Translations under genes and position numbers: made by a program
NCBI RefSeq assembly: GCF_032854445.1
Contig: NC_088302.1
Location: 27,181,080-27,245,079, forward strand
Source: Liolophura sinensis
Taxonomy: Eukaryota; Mollusca; Polyplacophora; Chitonida; Chitonidae
Length of the DNA: 64,000 bases
Reading direction: 5' to 3'
Shown here: positions 1-10,600 of the stretch, piece by piece
How positions within the stretch are numbered: the stretch's first letter is position 1
How the letters are laid out: each line of letters opens with the position of its first letter
Notes under the pieces: model-generated
Seen by the model: the letters and a program-made list of their open reading frames with translations, nothing else
The model's database searches: none
Told to the model about the DNA's origin: nothing

Positions 1-43
1 CCTCCAGTTCAACCAATGAAAATTCTTCTTTTCATCTGCCAAG
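1..43 (+). CDS. AAGAB: Possible upstream AAGAB exon (partial, tentative)
   Basis: The first 43 bases are open in frame 1 and run into AAG|GTATTT, a usable splice donor. Ending with one base of a codon, they match the phase needed by the next exon at 812. The peptide (PPVQPMKILLFICQ) shows no recognisable similarity to the poorly conserved AAGAB linker, so this exon is only a possibility; another exon may lie upstream. Confidence 0.3.
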
Positions 44-245
44 GTATTTTGCATTCATATGATGACATTGATTATGTCTCTTTTCTCTCGCATCAGACAA
101 CCAGGTGTCTTTTGATTGAGAATCAGGTCAATAGATTCAAATGATCTATCATAGAGAGAGGTCTATGTAGAGGGTGACTGCTTTTAATGGATGCCTGTCT
201 CTGAAGTACGTGTAATCGAATAATAAGTCATCACTGTGGGGAGTT

Positions 246-277
<32 letters not shown>

Positions 278-3200
278 GATTGGTGTTTTACGCCGTACTC
301 AAGAATATTTCACTTATACGACGGCGGCCAGCATTATGGTGGGTGGAAACCGGGCAGAGCCCGGGGGAAACCCACGACCATCCGCAGGTTGCTGACAGAC
401 CTTCTCACGTACGGCCGGAGAGGAAGCCAGCATGAGCTGGACTTGAACTCACAGCGACCGCATTGGTGAGAGACTCCTGGGTCATTACGCTGCGCTAGCG
501 CTTTAACCGACTGAGCCACGGAGGCCCCTGTGGGGAGTTGGATAGTATCAGTTTAATAGCTTACAGTTACATGCTATGTACATTTGTCTTGGACATAAAA
601 GAGTTCTTTTAAGTAATTGGGAGTGAGGTTGTTTCTGGTTTTGTGCGTCAGTGAAACAGTTATTTAGTCACTATCGATTATACTTTCATGTAACACCAGA
701 GTTTCAGCTCTCTTCTGTACCCTTACCGCTATCAGACAGTGCATGTCTTTTCTTATTACTGATTTGCACACTCACATATTCTACTGCTTGTGGAAATACT
801 TGTCTTTGCAGATTCCTTAGTGGACAACGATGATATGACGTTCTTGGCTGCTCTGGGAAATGAGGATCCAGGGAAAGAATCTTTTGAACAATTGTTTGAG
901 AAACTCAGAATTATGAAAGGTAATTAAGTGTTAACCAAATATCAAGGGCATGGTGCATGCAGGCCTTTCAATGAGATACTGGCAGAAATCAGAAGTGGGA
1001 GGCTGGATTTTACAATTATATTTCATATATTTTACAACATGTGCATTTTAGGACATTTTTTTTTTCCTGCAAGGTGATAAAGATAAAGTTGAACTCAAAT
1101 AAAGGGAACCTGCGGATGGTCGTGGGTTTCCCCCGGGCTCTGCCCGGTTTCCACCCACCATAATGCTGGCCGCCGTCGTATAAGTGAAATATTCTTGAGT
1201 ACGGCGTAAAACACCAATCAAAAAAAAAAAAAAAAAAATCAAATAAAGGGTTCGTGGGCAGTGATCTTGTTCTCACTGGTCATACAACACTGCCCTGATG
1301 TCCCTGTATAAAACAAATGTATGATTTCTCTAATGTGCGCGTATCCAAATTCTCCTTCCTTGCCTGGCTGAACAAGCCGCAATTACAATGCTGGGCTGCA
1401 GTGGCTGGGCTAGGGCATCTGCCTTGTAAACAGTACATGTATAGATCTAGGGTTCAATACTGAATCGAGTCATACCTTTATTTGTTGACCTCATTGCCTT
1501 TCAGAAAATCTAGACACCATTGATTATTTATTGAAAAGGCATGCATTTGATAGCTTTCATTGTGCCATTTCGCTCGGCATCCACAATCAAGTAGATGTCA
1601 CAGATGGAGTCTTGGATCTCACTTTCAATGGACATTTTATCTGTACATTGACTGTTCTAGCATAAAATTTTATGAAAATAAACTGTTGAGGTCTATGTCA
1701 CCCACCTGACATACACATACCTGCATATGCATGTAGATGAAGAAAATGAGTTGTCTGAGCCACAGAAGATTTGTTGTCTCCTTGTGTAATTATCTAAAAC
1801 ACTGCGAACAACCATGTTGGTATAATAAAGAGGAAGGTGAATAGCCTATTCATTTCTTGTCTTCCGAGACTTGAAGTGATGTTGTATTTTAATTGGTAAT
1901 AATTCAGTCGGTAAAATTTTTATTGGCAAAGTTCATGTACAGTCTGATTTTATCATTCAGAGAAAGCAGAAGGCCTGCCCCCTGAGCAAAGGAAAGCTTA
2001 TGCTGAAAAGGTAAATCTCTATCATCTATTTTCATTCATCGTCATACAACTGAAAAATTATTAAGTACGATGTTAAACCCCGAGCACTCACTGACTCACT
2101 CTATTTTCATCCCCTCTTTCCATCCCCACTGCCCTCACTCTCATACATTTTCTGTTGTTTAAATGTGCTGCTGTGATATTTACCCATGTAATAACTGAAT
2201 CTAAACAAAACAGAAAGTTGTGGTCTACAAAACAGTGTCTTGTACAAGTTTTGTCACAAGGAAACCTAAATGTTTTTTTAACATGACTGACATTCAGTAA
2301 CAGCTTCCGTTCTCAACATCTGTGTGTGTTATACAGGGGTACGGGTGCTTGCTAAATACATTTATTTTGTCAACAGACTAGCCTAGAACTGATTTGGGTA
2401 AGACCATAGGACCAGGGACCAATGCCCCACAGCTGACTCTGAATTGCATAAAGTGTCAATTTTTTCAGTTATATTTTAACTCTGATTTGTGGACATAAGG
2501 AGTTGAAACTGGGTCGCCTAGCAGGTGTCAACACAAAAGCTGTAACAACTTCTGTAACGTTTTGGGAAACACACAGCATTTTTAGTAAATACATGTAGTG
2601 GTTCAACATATCTGTTCTGCATAAAGTACAAGAAAAGTAACTCTGAGTATTGAAGTCATAGTTGTCTATCTATATTTGGGCTTTTATGTTTGCGCCATCA
2701 ACAGAAAATGTGAACAGTAAAGAATACATATGCTTATGTACGTGTAGTTTTGTAGGTTTAAAATGCATGTAGGTAGTTAATAAAAAAATCTAAGCATGAT
2801 AATTCAGCAGAAAGGCAGGAATTACATTATAGCAAGCTGGTACAAGAGGCATTGCATGAATTAATACTGTGAAAAATAGAAATGTAGTTGAAGACAGAGT
2901 GACGGGTGTGTATTGGGAATGAAATAAAAATTTGATGAAAAGTCAGATCAGATCAGTATGTCTACATCTATAAACTGGTACTGTGTGTGAATTGTGTTTG
3001 TACATGACACTGCAGATTAGAGTGAAAGTCCACGTTTGCACTGTGCTGTTGTGCCGTACCAGCTTAGCAAATGCATGTGTGTGTGCATGTGGAGTGACAA
3101 AATTGTATAGTTGAATGCATCCATGACCAGTTTTAATGTATTATCAAGTTATCAATGGAAATTCTTTGAAGGGATTTCCCAAAGTTTTTCATTCTGTATA

Positions 3201-3293
3201 AAAATCCAATTGTTTTCACAGGTGGCCGTGTCATTCTGGAAGGCTATTGGTGGTGATGAAGATGAAATTGATGGACTTGTTGACAGTGATTAA
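1..3293 (+). CDS. AAGAB: AAGAB (alpha- and gamma-adaptin-binding protein p34), 3' part of gene, last exons
   Basis: AAGAB is a cytosolic chaperone that binds the gamma and alpha subunits of the AP-1 and AP-2 clathrin adaptors and helps them assemble. Only its C-terminal part lies here. Seen in sequence: three clear + strand coding exons at 812-919, 1961-2010 and 3222-3293, with AG/GT borders and compatible phases, plus a doubtful exon at 1-43. The peptide contains FEQLFEKLRIMKE, then LPPEQRKAYAEKVAVSFWKAI, then GGDEDEIDGL and a stop at 3291-3293. From memory of the family, the human C-terminus has the same order (FERLFSKLKEMK, LPHEQRKVHAEKVA, FWMAIGGDRDEIEGL), so the assignment is firm. The N-terminal Rab-like fold lies upstream of the window. 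The gene converges on TIPIN. Two SINEs with target-site duplications sit in its introns. Confidence 0.9.
234..543 (-). mobile_element. Full-length tRNA-derived SINE (family A), with TSD
   Basis: The poly(T) at 250-277 is the element's poly(A) tail. It is followed on the + strand by the tail TGGTGTTTTACGCCGTACTC, a conserved core, and the head ending GAGCCACGGAGGCCCC. Reversed, the head reads GGCCTCCGTGGCTCAGTCGG, a pol III A-box-like tRNA start, and GAGTTCAAGTCC is the B-box. The insertion is bounded by a perfect 15-16 bp duplication, CTGTGGGGAGTTGGAT, at 234-249 and 528-543. It lies in an AAGAB intron and looks young. Confidence 0.93.
812..919 (+). CDS. AAGAB: AAGAB coding exon (third from last)
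   Basis: The acceptor is CTTTGCAG|ATTCC and the donor AAAG|GTAATT. The exon encodes an acidic stretch (VDNDDMTFLAALGNED) followed by FEQLFEKLRIMK, the helix that begins the conserved AAGAB C-terminal region. It begins after one base of a codon and ends with one. Confidence 0.88.
1095..1250 (+). mobile_element. 5'-truncated family A SINE, with TSD
   Basis: The 3' half of family A lies on the + strand, from AACCTGCGGATGG to a poly(A) tail. It is bounded by a perfect 12-bp duplication, TCAAATAAAGGG, at 1095-1106 and 1239-1250. 5' truncation with an intact TSD is typical of LINE-driven target-primed insertion. It is intronic in AAGAB. Confidence 0.9.
1385..1500 (+). mobile_element. tRNA-like SINE head remnant (family B-like)
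   Basis: A degraded tRNA-like segment (GGCTGGGCTAGGGCATCTGC, then AGGGTTCAATACTGAATCGAGTCA) resembles the head of the family B SINEs at 49715 and 52468. No tail or TSD is seen. Confidence 0.5.
1961..2010 (+). CDS. AAGAB: AAGAB coding exon (second from last, 50 bp)
   Basis: The acceptor is CATTCAG|AGAAAG and the donor AAAAG|GTAAAT. The exon encodes EKAEGLPPEQRKAYAEK, the most conserved block of the AAGAB C-terminus. Its phase fits both neighbours. Confidence 0.9.
2035..2103 (+). mobile_element. Family B SINE 3' fragment
   Basis: CATACAACTGAAAAATTATT through GTTAAACCCCGAGCACTCAC, with repeated ACTCACTGACTCACTC, matches the 3' end and tail of the family B SINE at 49715-50050. It lies in the last AAGAB intron. 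The rest of that intron (2104-3221) shows no recognisable feature. Confidence 0.7.
3222..3293 (+). CDS. AAGAB: AAGAB terminal coding exon
   Basis: The acceptor is TTTTCACAG|GTGGCC. The exon encodes VAVSFWKAIGGDEDEIDGL then VDSD and TAA. The FWKAIGGDxDEIxGL motif is the AAGAB signature end. No AATAAA follows closely; the first good + strand AATAAA I see is near 4267. Confidence 0.9.
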   Translation: MAVSFWKAIGGDEDEIDGLVDSD

Positions 3294-6200
3294 CACAGCT
3301 TTGAAGGACTGTTGGCCTGTATCTACGGGAATTTCCATAAAAATTCTCATTCATTGGAGTATACACATAGCTGGAGACAAAAAATGAATGATGTATTTAA
3401 ATGGGACAAGCCAATCATCATCTCAAATTTTTGAACTACGTCGCTCTAATATATGTCAAATAGCATGTTTAACAGCTTTGCGAAGAATGTTCGCATTTAG
3501 AGTTGAAGTGCTCTAAGCTTTTATGACTCCAGCAGTTAACAAACATCGTTACACCATCATGCCCAGGAAACGCCAAACAAACAGACCATCATGCCTAGCT
3601 GTATTTATAGCAGCTTTTCTAACCTTGTGAGAGGGAACAGTAATAACTATAAAAGCATGTCAAACTCTACAGAAGACTGTTCATTCATCTTTCATGCTAC
3701 TACTTTGATTCTGCAGAGTCCATCAGTGCCAGGGACTAGGTGACCTGCAGTAGTGAAGAGGATTAGAAGTATGAAAACCCAGAGATAAGCATGGCGAATC
3801 TCGCTTAGTGTTGATGTTATCAGAAACTCCATGTACACAACATTGTGAGGGAAGATTATTGAACATTCCTGTATTCTGTTGTCTTGTAGAACCAAGGTTC
3901 CCGTTTGGTGTATCGAAGCGGCCGAAGACCATAAATTCCACTCCTGTTTACTCTTCATTTGAATCTGTGCTGTAAAGACACTTGATTTTTCTAATATAAG
4001 CGAAATATGCTTAGTGTCATGACGGTATCCTAAATACTGCTGCATGATGGCAGTCCGTTTTGGCCAAGTCACTGACAAACTTACTGGTGGAAGACAAGTG
4101 GTGCTTGACATGTTGGATTGCCCAAATAACCGCATGAACATCAACATGTATGTTCACCAAACTCTGTAGACGTGAGGGGGTGCATAAATTGCTTGTCCAT
4201 GGACAGGTTTGAACCCACACCTTGTATGCCCTACCCACTGAGAAACAAACCACTCCCCTTTCGACAAATAAAATATCCAAGATAAAAAAACAGCAGTTGT
4301 CTTTTTTTTTCTGTTTAATGACAAGAAAAATCTCCATTCACATCCTTTCTACAATCCATCACTCTTCCATCCTTGTTCACATACTGCCAGACTCCCACAT
4401 ATCACAACAGCGGTTGGCCATTTCTCTGCTTACAATATCTTTACAAAATCTAAATGGTCATAAAGTGAACTTATGATGTAGGAACGAGGTGTATTGATTC
4501 GCATTTGTAACTGAATTGGTCACGAATGAACATGTATGCAATACAAACAAAAGTTATTACAGTCTTGGCAAACAAAAGGTGACTTTAAGATATCAGATAA
4601 ATTCCTTAACCTACACACGATACTATGTATGAAGAAAAAAAAAAACTATGAAATAAAATGTGAAAACATTAAATTTTCTATCCAGAGCATTCCGATTCTT
4701 CAAGATATTTAAAGCAGACAGCCCTATGCTAAGAATTGTTGCAAAAATGGTACATACAGATTTGTGTGGGTCTTCAAGGATTGACCCACAAAAGCACTTT
4801 GTGTTTTTAACATTCAAGGCTAGAACTCAAGATAGAAATTTGAAATCTGTTTTTCCCACCATGCCTTGCAGGGTCTATTTGGCAAGTCTTCCACCCATCT
4901 CTAACATATATGGAAATTTACAGCAATGGTATCAAAGTATTTAATTGTTGTTCAACACCACACAAGAATTTTTGCTATCAATTTTATGGGTGTACGAAAC
5001 CAGAGGGCCCTGTGTAAACCACACACCTTTGGCAAGTTGACAAACTGCCCTACAAGTATATACAATACTTAAGACAAGTTGACTTTCACGAATATTAGAC
5101 TCTGAACGGCCACACGAGTGCTGAACCCTTTATGCAGCACCGAACAATGAGAGCAAAAGGGTGTATCCATGTATTTCCCTATGCAAACTTAAGCTACCCA
5201 GCTCAAAAGACACCATGACAAGACCACATTAACACACGAGATCATTCTTATGGTGCTTTAAAAAAAAAAGTATCCCTTAAAATACATCGCCAGTCATCTA
5301 CAAAACTAAGACTGCATTTAACATCCGGCGAATCCCTACTTCCAACTCACCAGCAGATAACCTCAAATTGCGTTTAAAGTGAAAACTTACAATCAAAGGG
5401 TTCTAAATTTCCATGTATATTATACCTGTCCATGCTGTGATTTTTGCAGACAAAAGGCAAAAAATAATCTTACCTGTCACTGTTGACACATATATCACGA
5501 CTGGGCAAATTTGCATACTGGCAATCATGAAACATGCACTTTATTTTGATATATAGCCAGTGACCTCATTGTCAGTGTTGTGCGAACTCCTAATGCGGAA
5601 ACAACTCCGACAGCAACCATACCAAAACCAGCAGAATGTTCAAGCTACAACGTCTGAATCATGTAACATGTCACACAAGAAAGATTCAACCTCAGTTGCA
5701 CATAACCTTGACTATGTATGCAGCCATAAACTAGTGAAGTGGCCGTCTTCTGGCTTGACTGTTGTGACAGGACGGCACAAACACAAATTCCGGACAGCTG
5801 CTGCAAAGAAGCAGATGTGCAGCTAGCTCTGAGATCAGTTGTCCATGTTCCTAGCTTAGCTTTCCATATTAACCGCTCTGAATCGTAACACTTACTAAAG
5901 AAATTATATCACGTCATCATGCAGGAATAACAAAGACCGTAACATCGCAATTAACACAAATGAAATCCCTGCATATACTCGTATAGCATCAAAACTGCGC
6001 AAACCACGATTTTTGAATCGTGACTCCATTTCTATGGTGGACTCAACTGCTCTTCCCAAAATTAAGAGTGCCTTTTTAAAGAATAGTTCATTACACTTCC
6101 TTTCTGTTTATTACTAACACAAAAATTAAAGAAAAGACTGTGAAACATTTTGTCAATCACTCTTTCAATTGTGTATCTCATTTGATTTCAATCCAATCAT

Positions 6201-7202
6201 TCAATAAGTTTTATCTTTTTCTGAATAATGCCATGTGCTGCCAATTTGCAGAGTTTGGCTTACTGCCGATGGGCCAGGTACATTTGTGATAATTACAACA
6301 TTATGGTCTAATGTCCAGTTTACCTAGCTCCCAGGTCACCTTGGTTACAGCACTAAAAAATTATACACCATAGGTGAATTCCAGAACAATTTGCAAACAT
6401 TGGCACAACAAACTTGTGCGTCAACTTCTAGTGCAGTGATTATGGAGTTAAACAGTTTAAATGCGGCCTTTCTGACGATCTAGAGGCATATGAAAGAAAC
6501 ACATGCACTTATTCGAACTTTTATCATGCCAAGCCAATAGCATTAACACTTTAGAAATTTTCAAATGCATGTGTTACACAATTTCAAGTAAATTTTTACC
6601 CACTGAAATCTGATACCACCTGTCCAAATGAGCTGAAGACACGGCTCTAGCTAGATGTACACTGAACCACAAGAAAGAAAGTACATGTAAAATACGTTAC
6701 AACTGCAATAGGCTCTCTACCGGTGCAAAGATAAATAAGTTTAATAAATTTTATGATACCTTAATCAGTCTTGAACATATTTTGGAGAACGAATGGACAT
6801 ACATGCACAATGACCCTTTGGCCAAAGTTGGCCTTCAGGATAAAATTGGTGGAAATTACCAGCACTATTTTCACAAATTAAAAACATGAGTTTCCAAATT
6901 AAACAAGAGAGGAACTCCTACACTAAACATAGTGTGACTCAACCAAGAATGCTCAAACAGGCAAAATTGGAGGTCTACTGTCGACTGTTGCCTCATTTTA
7001 ATCCATCTCCGCTTTTCCGCTGGATCTGCCACACTTGTTTGCACTATGATCAGCAGAGAGAACTCCTTACTATGTGTTGTCGTTAGATGCGATTATCATG
7101 GATTTGTTGAGTGATGGGACACTTATTTTTTACATTCTCTACACCATTATCTTTTATGTCAGCCAAAAACTGCCCATTAGCTGGTGTGCACTGGCCAATT
7201 CA
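3294..7202. other. Convergent AAGAB-TIPIN intergenic/3'UTR interval
   Basis: This is the 3' flank of both genes. I see no conserved coding exon. Open frames here (for example - strand 3692-4147 and + strand 5560-5826) lack recognisable domains. A + strand AATAAA near 4267 and a - strand AATAAA (TTTATT near 6109) could end the AAGAB and TIPIN transcripts respectively; both are guesses. Confidence 0.5.
4150..4262 (-). mobile_element. tRNA-like SINE head remnant
   Basis: Read on the - strand, TTTCTCAGTGGGTAGGGCAT resembles an A-box and GTGGGTTCAAACCTG a B-box, spaced as in a tRNA-derived SINE head. It belongs to neither family A nor B as far as I can see. It is short and degraded. Confidence 0.45.
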
Positions 7203-7550
7203 TCAGCCTTGAAAAGATCCTGGTTGATCCTTACTGGCCAGTTCATCAGCCTTGAGAGATCCTGGTTGATCTGTACTGGTCAGTTCATCGGCACAGAGAG
7301 ATCCTGGTTGATCTGTACTGACCAGTACATCAGCCTTGATACATCCTGGTTGATCTGTACTGACCAGTTCATCAGCCTTGATATATCCTGGCTGATCCGT
7401 ACTGGCGAGTTCATCAGCCTTGATATATCCTGGCTGATCCGTACTCGTCAGTTCATTGGCCTTGAGAGATCCTGGTTGATCTATAGGGGCCACTTCATCA
7501 GCCTTGATAGATCCTGGTCGCTCCGTACCTGTTACTCCATCACCGTTGAG
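7195..7550 (-). repeat. 42-bp coding minisatellite in TIPIN
   Basis: Tandem 42-bp units appear on the + strand with CATCAGCCTTGA and GATCCTGGTTGATC recurring. Each encodes one 14-residue unit of the TIPIN C-terminus. There are about eight units plus a partial one past the stop. Differences between units are mostly substitutions, and all but the last keep the frame. Confidence 0.9.
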
Positions 7551-7669
7551 ACATCCTGAACTGTCTTTGTCAGGACTCCCTCTAGGACTTGCTGGCAGAA
7601 CCGGACTGCCTGTGTTTGATACTGGACAGGGATCCACCAGGAAGGAGTTGACCTGAGCAACGTTGGGAC
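7203..7669 (-). CDS. TIPIN: TIPIN terminal exon with 14-residue tandem repeats
   Basis: The acceptor is TGTGTAG|G and the phase matches exon 7. After a unique part (PNVAQVNSFLVDPCPVSN...) come about eight tandem 14-residue units of the type STDQPGSLKADEL, including variants with YIKADEL and CIKADVL. They are followed by the stop at 7205-7203. The last unit carries one extra base (AAAAG against GAGAG on the + strand), which shifts the frame and makes the stop. Repeat-like DNA continues for about 40 bp beyond it. The function of the repeat is unknown. Confidence 0.85.
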
Positions 7670-10600
7670 CTACACAATATATAATAAACAGAAAGCTGAG
7701 AAAATTGGCACAAAAGCCAAATTATCCTCTAGGACCTATTACAGTTACCTTCAATCTTGCAACAATCACTTTGAAGTAGCTCTTTACAGTTCAAATATAT
7801 ACTTTCTGCCCAAATGGAAACTGAAGAGGTCACTAAGGCAACGTAGTATGTCCAATTTGCACTTCTTCAGGTATACCATTATGCCAATAGAAAGGCATTT
7901 TGCACTCGGTTAAGACAAAAAATGTAGTTCCATTATCCATTTTTTCTTGGATTTTTTTCATTCAGGTACTGAATACATATTTGTATACATATATCTGGGA
8001 AATACAGTGTGCATGTATGTCGTATTGCTGTACGTAGCATGCAGGAGTAAACAACCCACATGAAGGGTATTTCTGTGATCCCCATTTTTTCCCTCCATAT
8101 TATTACTTTCTCTTATAACTTCTATCATTACACAATCTTCAAAAAATCGAAGCATTTCAAGTTAAATATAGCAAGCTACCTTAACTGAATATACAACTTT
8201 CATTGTATATTCAATAAATTGTTAAAACAATACATGCAGCAGTTCTGAATATACTTTGGTAACCTACAGATGGACTGAAATATTGACAGACAACATCAAA
8301 ATACTTTGTTCAATGTTTAATCAGGGATTAAAAGCAATCCCAAATTCATCACAACAATGATAAGATTGGAAAACAATTCTAAGATTCCGTTTCAATTTAT
8401 CCAAGCCACTTAATTCACCTTGGCAATCAGCAATTGCCAATGTAAATGCCAAAAATTCGCCACAGCAAAGAAAATCTTGTGAGCAAGATCATGACTCTTG
8501 TGATGTAAATATAATTGAACTTAATTCAAGTATAAAATGTGGTTTAAGGTGTCTAAATTTGTTGTCATTTAGGCCTAAATGCCTACACTTTCACAGTAGG
8601 GGGTGGCATTCATCAGTGATAGTCTAAAAATAGAACAAGGCTTTGTACAGGGACAAACCAAATGAAGAAATGTCACTTGGTGCAAGTTCCCAGAGAAGTT
8701 GCAAAATGCAAAATTTGTGAGGGCTTCCACTCTAAGAATTTTTTGTTGAATTCAGGAAATTTTGTTTCACAAATTTCCAACAATTTGGTTTGAGGTATCC
8801 TTGTTATCAAGAAGTGTAATTTGAATGACCCATGTGTCCACACTGTAAACCCATCATCATCTTGTGGGTACCCATGTCATAGAGCAAAACTTCTGGGGAA
8901 GCCAGAAGTCCATAAATCCAACAACAGTCACTCTGAGCAATTTGTAGAAAAAAATTTCAAAACGAGGTATATGTCATAAAGACTAACATAGATAGGAATC
9001 TAAGGTATTTCTCTTGAAGTAGTCCAGGGATTGTAAGTTTTACTGAACAACCTTATCACTAAGCAATAATTTACTCTGAACTGATCCAATCAGCCAGATT
9101 TTCTATTCTTGTAAAGTGTGTCAAATTTAGAGTTTCTTCTGTTTGGTACTGCTAAATAGGACACACTTAATTATTTGACACCGTTTTCCCAGATGTAGGA
9201 AAGTGAAAGGGTTGCACCCACAGAAGCTATAAGTGCCATGAAAAACTTTGTAAACATTTTTACAAGAATTTCACACACTATGACAGAGAAAGAAGCTGAA
9301 TGCTTCTACATGAAAGATCTGATTTTGTTGAACTGTGTGTAACGGCTGAGGGTCATAATGCTTTAACACGGTCACATGGATTTGTCCATCCCGCAGCTAT
9401 GAAATCATGATAATGTGCGCTGGAAACAGCTATCCAGCTTATAGATACTCTTCAGACTTTTCTTGGGGCTATTTGGGCTTAGGAAGAACTGTGAATTGAG
9501 AGGGTTGATATTGCACTCACAGTATTGGTAAGTCATAGACACATGAATCAGATTTAACATGGCCAATGGCAGAAATCTTAAATCACAGAACTTTGACCAA
9601 AAGCAATTCCAACAATCGTTTCAACAACAGTGGGGCATAAAAGCAGTCTAAAAGTAATTCCTTTAAGCGCATTTTAGTTATCACACTTATATAGCAGGTG
9701 GAGCACCAGATGGAATGTTGCATGAACCAAGATTTCAAAGTTTCCCTTCTTTCCACAAAGTGGTCCGGGAAAAAAAACTTGAATAGTAATGGATTACTAA
9801 ACTTGTATGGCATCGATACTACCAGTCTGCCAAGACTTATGACAGCCGGACCTGTGATGCCAAAGTATGATTTAGCATGTCGCTCGTGTCCGCCAGCTAC
9901 AGATCAGATGCTGGAACACAGCACATCACAACCTCAGAGGATTAACTCCTCTTCAGTTTGAACATGCATTCCTGAAAAGTGCCATATGACGACAACTGTG
10001 CTTTTTGTGACAACAACCTTGACATTTACCTTGTCACTGATCCTTGTAACATGTAAATAAATGAGACCAGGTCATGAATTTTGTAATTTATGGTTAATTA
10101 ACACACATGCAGGGCATCACACATGGAACGTCCCAGGGAATCCTGGATGTTTCACCTTTAAACCGTATATGTGTACCTGGTGGTTTTTGCCCCAGTTTGG
10201 CTTGGCGACGCTCTTGGGCTCTGCGCTTGTTTGCTTCAATTCTTTCAAGCTGCTTTGCCGTGAGTCCCTGAAAAACGTTAAAAAACAGTTTCAATTGAAA
10301 AAAAAAAAAGAAAAAATACCTAGATAAACAGACATAAATCTACATGTATTTTGACCCAGCAGACTGGGAGACCGTGTAAACAAGAGCAATTCTCATGTCC
10401 ATATCACAAGATGTGAACCACGGCACCCATAAAACAGAACCTATCACCCATTATTTAACTGGTAGACCATGTAGTATTAGAGCAGGATTTTATTATACGG
10501 TCATTTCACGTCAAATCCATGCAAATGACCTCTTTGCGTTTTTCTGAAAACATTCTCAACAAGGGTTCTGGTGAACAACATACGTCTCAACAAAAGCATT

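Noticed and set aside
3692-4147. 151-codon - strand open frame downstream of AAGAB
   Set aside because: No domain or splice signals; overlaps another frame of similar length, and part is a SINE-like head.
7074-7559. 161-codon + strand open frame with SWLICTDQFIS-type repeats
   Set aside because: It is the reverse strand of the TIPIN repeat exon; the - strand reading continues a well-supported spliced gene.
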